Source: Geosiphon pyriformis
Lineage: Eukaryota > Glomeromycota > Glomeromycetes > Archaeosporales > Geosiphonaceae
Direction: 5' to 3'
Assembly (NCBI GenBank): GCA_016748015.1
Contig: JAAOMT010000634.1
Span: 3,087-16,373 of the forward strand
DNA length: 13,287 nucleotides
Part shown: one piece after another, positions 1 through 8,029 of the stretch
Numbering within the stretch: the first letter of the stretch is position 1
How the letters are laid out: every line of letters begins with the position of its first letter
Notes under the pieces: generated by a model
Databases searched by the model: none
What the model was told of the DNA's origin: nothing
What the model saw: the letters and a program-made list of their open reading frames with translations, nothing else
Made by a program: the position numbers and the translations under genes

Positions 1-191
1 TCACATACAACTGAGAAAATACGTTTTTATTTATCTTTAAATTAGTGTGTTTAAACATATTTACTACATTAAAAGTTGCAATTTAATACAAAACCAAATT
101 AAAATATAATAAAATTGGAAAAAATAAATATTTTAGAGTTTTTTCTATAAGTATAAAGCTATTAATATTAATACAATAATAGCAATTGAAA

Positions 192-255
192 TTAGAGAAA
201 ATTATACTTTTAAAATATTTTATTTTGAAAATATTATTTTAAAAATATTCTCTAA
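192..255. repeat. Short inverted repeat with A/T loop
   Basis: The 8-base arm TTAGAGAA at 192-199 is exactly complementary in reverse to TTCTCTAA at 248-255. The 48 bases between are nearly all A and T. It could fold as a hairpin or be the ends of a tiny inverted-repeat element, but such short arms arise easily in sequence this A/T-rich. No target duplication was found around it. Confidence 0.3.
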
Positions 256-401
256 AATTTCGAAATTTTGGAATAGATTTTTCTTCAAGTTTAAACTAAA
301 TTTTTTTGGCTAGTTAATTATTTCTATTTCTATTATATGTGATTGGTTCAAAATTACCTTGAATATATTTTTACAGATAGTTTTATTAATTATCACATGT
401 A

Positions 402-500
402 TTAGCCAATGATATCATATAGTTAGCCACTCTATTTTTAGATAGTGATCATTGCCATAATCAATAATCTAATTATTGACCACTTTGAATACTATATAAG
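402..500 (+). promoter_or_regulatory. Promoter-like patch (CCAAT and TATA boxes)
   Basis: A CCAAT box lies at 406-410 and a TATA-like box, TATATAAG, at 493-500. A 7-base motif TTAGCCA occurs twice (402-408 and 423-429), and an extended form of it recurs at 11136. The spacing of elements fits a fungal RNA polymerase II promoter on the plus strand. It would fire about 1.2 kb before the first clear exon of the membrane-protein gene, so either long leader introns separate them or the promoter served a lost first exon. Reading only; no transcript evidence. Confidence 0.3.
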
Positions 501-1750
501 TGATGAGTTTCTCAATTATAGAAAGACATATTGAATCAAAATAATAAAATAACAACTACTATCTAATACTTCTTTTATATTGCTTATTTCTCTTTTTCAA
601 TTCCTTGTCTTCAAGTATTTGAATATCTGTAAATAAAAGATTATTTGTTGGCATTCACATATTTTAACTTTTTTTCTTCTTAATTTGTATTGTTAATTAG
701 CCTAAAAAGTGATTGCTTACTCTTGTAATTCATTGAATAAAAAAATAATTGAAAGCACAATAATACCTGTTATTAATTCTAAGAATTGTTAAATGAGGCA
801 TAGAATAATAACAGTAGTGTTATTTTGTTGACAATTATGAACTATTTTTTACCTTCAAATTTCTCAGAAAAGATTAAATGACTGTAATTTTGAGACTGAT
901 CATACACATTGAATCCTTACAAATTTAATTTGTTCCTTTAATTGAATTTCCCTTTTGATTATTTCTATCACTTTCAATAGTCTTTTTATTTGTTATTCAT
1001 TAGCTTGTTACTCCAACTCATAAAAATATTATTAAAATGAATACACTTTTTCAAGAATATTCAAACTATTAATGCGAAAATATTGATTGTTTAAATAGTC
1101 AATTAACATTATAAAAAAGATTTTATATCTTTTTATTTACTTTTTTGAATATTTAGCTCTTTTAATAATATTTTTAATCAATTGAATAGAGAATCAACTT
1201 TTTAATTGATTAGAAAAATAACAATTTAATCTCCTATTTCAGATTAGGCTTAATTATTGTGCTTTTAAATATCTAACAATAAAAAACTTTTTACTCCAGA
1301 AAATTATTTGATTATAAAAACATCACTTAGAAATATAAAATTTATTTAACTACTCAAGATTATTTTAAATAGGTCAAGATTTAAGTATTATAAAAAATAG
1401 AAATCAATCTGAAATAAATTTTAAAATTAAAGAAAAAGAATTTTGGTAGCTAATTAAATTACAAATCTTTTTTTGACATTTAATAAGATATTATTTATAA
1501 TATTTCTAAAAGTTAAAGATTTAATGGTAAATACATGTAATGAGAATGGTATGATTGATTTTGTTGGAAAAAATAATATTCCATTTTTTTATTAATTAAA
1601 AAATAATAATAATAATAGTGATAGATTTCCTTTAGCTAAAAATAGGATAATTCTTTTGACACTTTAAACATTATTTCTACAATTCATAAAAATAAAGATT
1701 GAAATTTAGAGAAAACAGAAATAATAAGATTTTATTTATAAAATTATTAA
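501..1750. other. A/T-rich stretch without a clear gene
   Basis: No convincing exon was found. A run from 547 to about 606 (+) reads as a leucine-rich hydrophobic leader, resembling a signal peptide (LILLLYCLFLFF), but it has no ATG and ends at TGA. ATG at 1524 opens only 23 codons before TAA at 1593. Three in-frame stops (TGA at 1700, TAA at 1739 and 1748) separate this stretch from the first good exon of the downstream gene. It may contain the decayed 5' end of that gene. Confidence 0.4.
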
Positions 1751-1758
1751 AAACTAAG

Positions 1759-3576
1759 ACAAAGTATCTCTGCAAAGAATTTTTATATAAAGCTAAATAA
1801 TAGGACTATTAAAGTAGATATTTTTGAAAGCATATTTAATCAACCAGATAAAGATTATTTTATTGTCATCAATAATAATTTTGTGAAAGATGTACAATAT
1901 AATGAAGTCATTAAAGGAATTAATAGAAATATATGGCAATTTAAAACAGGTAAACATATATATTTTTTAATTTTTTCTTTTCTGACAAATTTGTTTTAAA
2001 GATTAATAATTCATTAATTCATTCCTTTGTTTGTTTGTTTTTTATTTTATTTGAATGGTTAAGAAGGAAAAAAAAGCAAATATGCAGGTAAGAAGTTTTA
2101 TTGTTTATTTTTTATTTTTTATTAAAAAATTTTTAAGGTCACTATTTAATTAAAATACATAATATTTATTGTTGTTAATTTAAGCTATCCTGATTGGACT
2201 CTTATGTCTGAATACAAATTTCTCAGATTTCAACAAAATTAATGACAAACAAGAAGTTTTTAAAACACTTGAAGATCAATTATCATTTACAATTCCAGTT
2301 GAAAGAAGTCATATCAAAATTATTGATCATAAAACTGATAAATCTAAATTAGAATCAATAAGCCAAGAAATAATTGTACTTCAAATTTCTTCAAAAAGTG
2401 GTTCTAGAAATCCAATAAAAATTGCACATGACTACAATACATTAATCGAGAATAAATGGTTTACTCCCATTAGCACTTATTCACACACCGGCTTTTTAGA
2501 TGAGACTTTTGGATTCCAAGTTCAACATAAGCGAGCATTAATTAATCTTCATTATTTGATTTCTTAAACTGTATATTATTTAATAATTTTTTGTTTTTAG
2601 CAAATTTTTGGAAAGAATATAAATTTCATCTAATTGCAATTCCTTTTATTGAAATAATATTAATGGCTCTATATTTTATAGGAAAAAAAAATCCAAAAAT
2701 ATTTAATTTATTTTTTTTACTGTTATATTGGGATTTAATTATTGTGGTTTAAAGTTTAAAATTAAATAAATATTTTAATAACTTTTACTAATTTTAGGGT
2801 AATAGCTTTGCAGTTGTTTCTATTATATTAATTCTAGTTAATATCATAGTTGACATCACATTCATTATAAAAAATAGAAAAGATGTGGGATTTTTATATT
2901 TACCAAGGTAATTAATTTTGTAAATTGTAAATACATCAAAAATTTAAAAATAGCAAAGATAATTAATTCGTATATGGTTCTTTGAATAGTATTATTTTCT
3001 TAGCAATACTTTTTTTTTTAACACAGGACTGGCAGAATACATTATAATCAATGAAATTAGCATTAATAATAAATATGTTGTATGGTTTTGGAAATTTGCA
3101 AAGCCCGCTGCCTTATTCACTATAATCTCTGCTGCTGATATAGATGCTCTGAATGTTTTACATTCAAAGTATGCAAACTTGGAGCTTTTCAGTGCACCGA
3201 TTTCAAAAAGACTTGAATATTTGATTTTTTGGGGTAGTACCATCAATATTTTTATTGAGGATATTCCACAATTTGTAATTCAGGTTTGATTTCAAAGATT
3301 TAGCTTTTTTTTTTCCAAAATTTTGACGCTTCACCAAATTAAATATCTTACAATTATTATTACTATTAATTCAACTAGATCATTTACCATCAAAATACCT
3401 TTCCCTACGATTTTATTCCTATAATGAGTTTCATTATGAGCTCAGTTATCTTAACAATTAATATTATTACTCGATTTTATAACGCTTTGATTTGGTTCCG
3501 TGATCAAACTACTTTTTCACGAGTTGAACGCGAGGAAACGAATGAATTAGACTTGATAAATACTGGTTTAAATTAA
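1759..3576 (+). pseudogene. Multi-exon polytopic membrane protein, apparently disrupted
   Basis: The plus strand reads as a spliced gene. Exons are about 1759-1949, 2064-2087 (24 bases), 2185-2565, 2601-2746, 2798-2907, 2990-3283 and 3379-3576, ending at TAA 3574. Introns are GT..AG with matching phases, except after 2565. The N-terminal half is soluble (exon 2185-2564, about 126 open codons). The C-terminal half has about five or six hydrophobic segments, among them HLIAIPFIEIILMALYFIG, AVVSIILILVNIIVDITFII, SIIFLAILFF and FIPIMSFIMSSVILTINII. The block FWGSTINIFIEDIPQFVIQ looks like a family signature. Defects: the donor expected after 2565 reads AA, so translation meets TAA at 2565-2567; and the frame changes across a ten-T run (3010-3019) inside a membrane segment. 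The start is not resolved. I recognise the style as an expanded Glomeromycotina family of unknown function. The EDIPQ..IQ helix recalls XK-type membrane proteins only faintly. A consensus or assembly error could explain the T-run defect. Confidence 0.7.
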
Positions 3577-3897
3577 ACTTTTTGAAATTGTTATTATGAG
3601 TCCAATGATTTTCTTTGTTTAATAATTTTAGCTTTGAATTTAACAATATTTATCGTGAAAAGAAAATAGAAAATGTAAAAAAAAGACATAGCTTATTTTC
3701 TATATAATTTAGATTATAGAGATATACTATAAATATATGTTTTTTAATTAAAAATTCAAATTGTTTAGTATTGAAATATTTTTAGATATATGCTATCCAT
3801 TTTCTTTTTTAGGATCTGATTGCGATTATCACTTTCGGGCTCTCAGAAAATGGGGCTTTTGGTTTTTCATTATAGATTGAAACATAATTAACTTTTT
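3577..3897. other. Spacer after the membrane-protein gene
   Basis: A/T-rich 3' flank. A patch richer in G and C at about 3810-3880 reads as protein-like in more than one frame (for example ENGAFGFSL in one frame). It probably belongs to the decayed gene that follows, with a frame change at the T run near 3893-3898. No polyadenylation signal can be singled out in such sequence. Confidence 0.3.
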
Positions 3898-4260
3898 TGG
3901 GCCTTAGCATTCACTCAAAAATGGCAACTGATAATTACTTTGTCGCATAATAAAAATGATTTTAAAGTTAGCTTGGTTTCATATTATGAAGCATTTTTCA
4001 TTAAAAAAACTTTTCAAGTTATAGCTTCTTTTGATAAAAAAATCTAATTCGAGATAATTGGCGATTATCTCCTTAAATCTAGTTTTATTGTAATTCCAAA
4101 AAACAATCATCATGAGAAAAGCAACTTTTGAATTATAGCTGGGAAAACATAGTCAGATTTTCTTTTCATGACAATTAACGCTCCTTCAAGTCAGTCGAAA
4201 AATGAAATTGCTTTTTAATTAATGAAGCTGAAGAAATTATTTTCTGGTAAAAAAAATTAA
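3898..4260 (+). pseudogene. Decayed coding sequence, family not recognised
   Basis: One reading frame runs for 121 codons with only three internal stops before the closing TAA at 4258, plus TAA at 4045: the stops are TAA 4045, TGA 4129, TAG 4150 and TAA 4216. Between them the translation looks like real protein, with balanced polar and hydrophobic residues (WQLIITLSHNKND, VSLVSYYEAFFIKKTFQVIA, FEIIGDYLLKSSFIVIPKNN, MTINAPSSQSKNEIAF). The segment is richer in G and C than its flanks, as exons are in this window. No start codon or splice pattern is evident. A MATH/TRAF-like beta fold (W.L.i then alternating strands) crossed my mind but is not supported enough to call. Most likely a dead copy of a multigene family member. 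Confidence 0.45.
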
Positions 4261-4821
4261 ATTATCAATATTTTATTGATAAAGAGAGATTTTTAAGGAG
4301 TTTGTCTTGTCAATAAATAATGATTTCAAACTATAATTTTGTTAAATCACATTCCCGAAAAGGCTAGATATTCATTGTCCTATTGATATTTTTACTTTTA
4401 AATGAAAATCTTTTAATTTCTAACAACTTATTTGCATTTTCAATATATATATATTATTATAAGAATATTTATTTAGTGCGTGATTGCATCACACATATAT
4501 CATTGTGTGTGTGTTAAATATAATCCATTTATTTTAATTTTACGCTAAAAAACAAAAACGTAACGTCACATGTTCACTAGTTACAGTATGCTTTATATCA
4601 AGATTGATAAGGAAACTCTTTACAGTCAATAACTTTCACACTCAAAATAGATATCAAATGAATTATATTTTATAGCTTATATGATACTTTTTAATATAAA
4701 ATTAAAAATTAATTCCCCTCTGAAATTTTTTATTTATTCCAAGTTAAATATCTTTCATTGATTAAATAAATCCAAATCCAACTCTAAAAAAGGTGATTAA
4801 ACCAAGAAAGTTTATGAAATA
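4261..4821. other. A/T-rich intergenic stretch
   Basis: No exon was seen. It holds an alternating patch around 4441-4515 in which CACACA (4490-4495) faces TGTGTGTGTG (4504-4513) and could pair as a small hairpin. A CRE-like TAACGTCAC occurs at about 4561, with no clear gene to regulate. Confidence 0.35.
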
Positions 4822-5389
4822 TTAAATATAAAAAATGAAAGGCTTATACTTTATAGAAAATTCAGTTTTTGAGATCAATCGGCCTTAATATCTTGCCATA
4901 TCTTGGATAGCATCTTATGTCTCTTCCAAAATTAAGGCTTGTTGATTTAAGTTACAATTATTGTGAGTAGCAATAACTCTTTGTTGAGATTCTTCTACAG
5001 TTTCATGACAAGCCGGTGTATGTTTTTTGATCATAGGATGCTTTCCATTAATCACATCAAATTGCATTTGAATAGGATCTGTATTATTCAAAAGTTCTTT
5101 CTCCCCAAAATAATTTTTGTCAGTGGTTTTTCCTTCAACAAATACATCTTCATATATTGGCAACTAAAATAACAATAACGGCAATTGGAACAAAGGCAAC
5201 AACAATGGTGTCAATAACGGAAATGCCAACAGAATTAATAATAAAAAAACAAATAAGCCGGTATTCTTAATGGCAAAATCAAAAAAATCCTTCCATGGTC
5301 ATTAGAAAATATTATTTCCTGTATAAAATATTTTCTCTCTTTGAATTAATCTTGGGAAGTTGTCCTTTTAGATTACTAAATTCTACTGA
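4822..5389 (-). pseudogene. Decayed membrane-protein-like gene, minus strand
   Basis: On the minus strand a single frame from 5298 to 4825 contains about 158 codons interrupted only by TAG (5166-5164), TAA (4914-4912) and TAA (4887-4885), closing at TAA 4824. The first part is a strong hydrophobic segment (LFVFLLLILLAF then a Leu/Pro-rich stretch) preceded by PWKDFFDFAIKNTG. After the TAG comes a soluble part, LPIYEDVFVEGKTTDKNYFG, and further on QMQFDVINGKHPMIKKHTP and HETVEESQQRVIATHNN. The 82-codon piece has no ATG; its first codon is TTG. Upstream, 5389-5315 opens in another frame (VEFSNLKGQLPKINSKREN), suggesting a frame change near 5300. Best read as a dead gene for a protein with a membrane anchor followed by a cytosolic or lumenal tail. 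No family recognised. Confidence 0.5.
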
Positions 5390-5604
5390 TTAATCCACTA
5401 GTTCTTGATAGCAACCAAATGAATAACAAAGTAAATTTTCAGTCTTTAAAAAAATTTATCACTTGTAATCTTTACAGTAATCATATACTCGGTAAAATAA
5501 ATTTTGACATAAATTAAAATAAAAAGGTTTTTGAAATCCTCACTAGAAAATACTCTAAAAAAAATTATTTGCAGATAATTACCCCATTTTTCTTTCAATT
5601 CTAG
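5390..5604. other. Short A/T-rich spacer
   Basis: Nothing recognisable apart from a pyrimidine-rich tract ending in TTCTAG at 5599-5604, which looks like a plus-strand 3' splice site for the exon-like scrap that follows. Confidence 0.3.
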
Positions 5605-5712
5605 CTGAGTTCAAATTCTAATGTTGATGATTTCATTACTTAAATTAATCTCCTTGAGAGGCGAAATAATCATGATTTCGATGTTGTTAGATTAATTTAC
5701 TTTCATTACTAA
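5605..5712 (+). pseudogene. Exon-like scrap, unknown protein
   Basis: Directly after a good acceptor (pyrimidine tract then TTCTAG) the plus strand reads LSSNSNVDDFIT, TAA at 5641, then INLLERRNNHDFDVVRLIYF before TAA at 5710. The sequence is acidic and basic in a natural mix and less A/T-rich than its flanks. It may be one broken exon of a gene whose other parts have decayed. I cannot assign a family. Confidence 0.3.
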
Positions 5713-6092
5713 GAGTTTATCATCACCAAAAATATATAAAATGGTATACTCAATTGATTTAAAAGAAGTTGATAGATTTTTATAAAATATCCAAAGTGAA
5801 TAATTATACTTGAAATGTTATATTAATGAAAATTTTTATCAAGTTTACACCTAAAGATAAAGTTTTTTTTAAATAAAGATAAAAATTATGGAAATAACTC
5901 CTGTTTATCTTCTTAACTTTAGTTATCTTTTGGTAAAATATTATTAAAAACAAGTCTCTAAATGATGTTATTGAAATAAAGAGGAATATTTTTAATGATT
6001 TTTAAGTTAGTATATGGATTTCAATAATCATATACATGTATATTCAATTTGCATTTAGAACCTACTTAATAAGTTAAAATGAAACATGAAAA
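5713..6092. other. A/T-rich intergenic stretch
   Basis: No support for a gene. Short open pieces here are rich in Ile, Lys and Asn codons, as expected from A/T-rich noncoding DNA. Confidence 0.35.
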
Positions 6093-6348
6093 TCAGTTTT
6101 TTTGCACCTTTTGCTACAACTGATGGAGGCTTTGGGTCTTACCAACTGGGTTACTACATTAGAAAATAACAAAGTTATAGTATATATTATGAATTTACCA
6201 TATTTTATTAAAAAAAAGTAAGATTGAATGGAAACACGTGCTTGCCTTTCGTGAATTTCATCAATTTTTTTATTCAAACACTGGGTATCATAACTTGTTG
6301 ATTAAAACTACTCTAAATTTAATCAGAGTTGAAACAAATAAATTTTAA
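6093..6348 (+). pseudogene. Two consecutive open frames, probable frameshifted remnant
   Basis: From 6093 to 6218 the plus strand is open for 42 codons (including LMEALGLTNWVTTLENNK and VIVYIMNLPYF) and stops at TAA 6219. Shifting by one base at the preceding A run, 6220-6345 is open for another 42 codons (KIEWKHVLAFREFHQFFYSN and so on) and stops at TAA 6346. Both pieces look protein-like and join at a homopolymer, so a single decayed exon of about 85 codons is the simplest reading. The minus strand is also open for 68 codons over 6277-6074 but starts at TTG, so the strand is not certain. Family not recognised. Confidence 0.35.
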
Positions 6349-6399
6349 GTTAATTTTAATTCCTATTTTTGTAGTAATATTAACAGTTTTAAGTGGCTC

Positions 6400-6905
6400 T
6401 ATTGTAGTAGTTAGTTTAAATTTTAATAATAAATAAAAATTGAGGACTTTTTTTAATTTAGAAAATTAGTTTTGCAGTTGTTCCTATTATATCAATTCTA
6501 GTCAATGTAATAGTCAACACTAAATTTACTCTAAAAAATGGAAAAGATATAGAATTTTTACATCTATATACCAAAGTAATTAAATTTTAATTTTGAAAGT
6601 ACAAACATAATTAATTATTATATTCAGTATTATTTTTCTAGTTATACCAATTCTTTAATAGTGAACTGACAGGGTTCATTATTATATTAACAGAGATTAT
6701 CACCAATTCGAATTTCATATAATTTAATGAAATCATTAATCTCTTGGTCGTAACCAGTACTTTGGTCGGTTGCCTCATTAATTTTTTTTAATAAATGATC
6801 ATAAGCAGAATTGGCTGAAGTATATATTTTATGGTTTGGCAATATTCAAAATACAATGCTTTATTTACACTACCGATATCAGGTAGAGTAATATTTCAAC
6901 TTTAT
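6400..6905 (+). pseudogene. Broken paralogue of the multi-pass membrane protein
   Basis: Bases 6468-6563 match 2804-2899 of the upstream membrane-protein gene at 77 of 96 positions by eye and encode the same segment (SFAVVPIISILVNVIVN here, SFAVVSIILILVNIIVD there). The following intron is kept: donor GTAATT at 6576, acceptor CAG at 6625-6627, 52 bases. After it, IIFLVIPIL meets TAA at 6652 and TAG. In another frame, ELTGFIIILTEIITNSNF matches the GLAEYIIINEISINN region, and farther on NALFTL matches the AALFTI region of the intact copy. A four-base insertion before the donor also breaks the frame. This is a clear pseudogene with same-strand orientation, about 3.7 kb from its relative, so likely an old tandem or local duplication. 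Confidence 0.65.
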
Positions 6906-7551
6906 TTTTTATTTTTAAATGCGATTTTATATTTAAGTTAAAAGTTTCCAACTTGAAAATATTTTATTGATTCTTTGTGATATTTTATTAAAAATTTTTG
7001 GTTATTCAGTCCAAATACCTGAAATGAGTATTTATGTCAGAAATCAAAATTTGATTTCAAAGAATAATAAACTTAATTTCTAACAAACACTTTTTTTCAG
7101 GTCTCACTAATTCCATATAAAATTTGGGATTGTTATATCATAGTTCAATCATCATTTAAATTATTTTCAATTAATTGATGCTAAAAAGAATTAAAATTTT
7201 ATTAAATAATTGATTTTTATGTATTCCCTAAAACTTTTATGCCAATCTTGAGAAAAATTTGTAAAAGACTAAATTAGGTAAACCTCAATATATTTTTATT
7301 GCTTTGCTCATAAAATATACACTAATTAGGTTAACCCTTTCCGATTTTAAATAAAAACTATCTTGTGATTAACAATTTCAATATTAATAGCACTTTGAAA
7401 TATATACAAAAATACATAATTATTAAATATATTTCTAGGCGTTATTTCAAAATATTTTACCAGAAAAGTTAAAGGAAAACAAAAGTTTATTATACAAGAA
7501 AAATTGTTTGGTTAAATTCTATTCATTTTTGTAATAATTTTGAGTCATTTT

Positions 7552-7552
<1 letters not shown>
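6906..7552. other. Remnant intron/intergenic sequence
   Basis: A/T-rich with no clear exon. The string TTTGATTTCAAAGA at about 7050-7063 also begins the intron at 3284 of the upstream gene, so the broken paralogue may once have extended to here. A tract TTTTTTTCAG at about 7091-7100 looks like a 3' splice site, but the sequence after it is not convincingly coding. AATTAGGTAAACC (about 7275) and AATTAGGTTAACC (about 7324) are near-copies. Confidence 0.3.

Positions 7553-7590
<38 letters not shown>
7553..7590. repeat. (TAT)n / (ATT)n microsatellite
   Basis: An uninterrupted trinucleotide tract of 38 bases, about twelve and a half units. It is likely to vary in length between strains and to slip during sequencing. 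Confidence 0.95.
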
Positions 7591-7591
<1 letters not shown>

Positions 7592-7689
7592 GATATGATT
7601 CTTTATAACGTCTTTTCATATTCTTCCAATCAAAGTTCTGGATATACAATAATGTGAAAAAACTTCTTCGATTGATATCCTAAAAAAAA

Positions 7690-8003
7690 TTATACCAGAT
7701 GACTGGCTTTTGAGGTATTTTTTTTCAATAAACAATAGGAAAACTTAAGAAATACTTCATGTTCATGTAAAGTACCCGGTATGTACAAAGCCATCAATTG
7801 GAAAATTAGGTGTCCAATCATAACATAGTAATCTGCCAAAGCTTTATGAAACATAATTTCTCTGCAGTAAACAAATATGTCATTTCCAATTTGTGGCTTA
7901 CCGAAAGTGATAAGACTTATTGATATTCCATTTTATGAGCTCTTATCATCATTTATAAGTTAAAGTAAACTTGTTTACCAGCTCCATAACCGAACTTTAT
8001 GAA
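7690..8003 (-). pseudogene. Class-3-lipase-like alpha/beta hydrolase remnant
   Basis: On the minus strand 7932-7693 is open for 80 codons between two TAA stops and reads ISISLITFGKPQIGNDIF, then a helix-like stretch, then YIPGTLHEHEVFLK. The block [IV]TFG.P..GN..F is the hallmark after the nucleophile elbow in class-3 (triacylglycerol) lipases, and the later H-E-H-E-V stretch sits where these proteins carry the H..G.E region near the catalytic His. Upstream in another frame, 8003-7942 reads FIKFGYGAGKQVYFNL, aligning with the GxSxG elbow but with Gly where the nucleophile Ser should be. A frame change near 7935 and stops (TAA 7935-7933, and TAA just after FNL) show the gene is dead. Possible continuation to about 7600 (YIQNFDWKNMKRRYK). 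Homology is by motif reading. Confidence 0.5.
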
Positions 8004-8029
8004 TGTATAGAGATTTAATTTATATATAT

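Noticed and set aside
2992-3246. Minus-strand open frame of 84 codons
   Set aside because: Antisense of the well-supported exon 2990-3283 of the membrane-protein gene.
1524-4260. Reassigned stop codons (TAA/TAG read as Gln), suggested by several in-frame TAA and TAG within protein-like stretches
   Set aside because: Clean exons here (2185-2564, 12747-13287) use CAA/CAG for Gln and contain no internal TAA or TAG, and the membrane gene ends naturally at TAA 3574. TGA also occurs among the internal stops. Decay explains the pattern better.
4963-5172. Plus-strand open frame opposite the minus-strand remnant
   Set aside because: Rich in Phe/Ile/Ser as expected of an antisense shadow. The minus frame has better composition and continues beyond both stops.
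5161-5255. Plus-strand Asn/Gly-rich low-complexity protein segment (NNNNGNWNKGNNN style)
   Set aside because: The opposite strand gives a coherent hydrophobic segment in frame with the rest of the minus-strand remnant; the plus reading has no start or continuation.
7324-7340. Telomere- or CRISPR-like repeat (TTAGGTTAACC copies)
   Set aside because: Only two imperfect copies; no array, no regular spacer.
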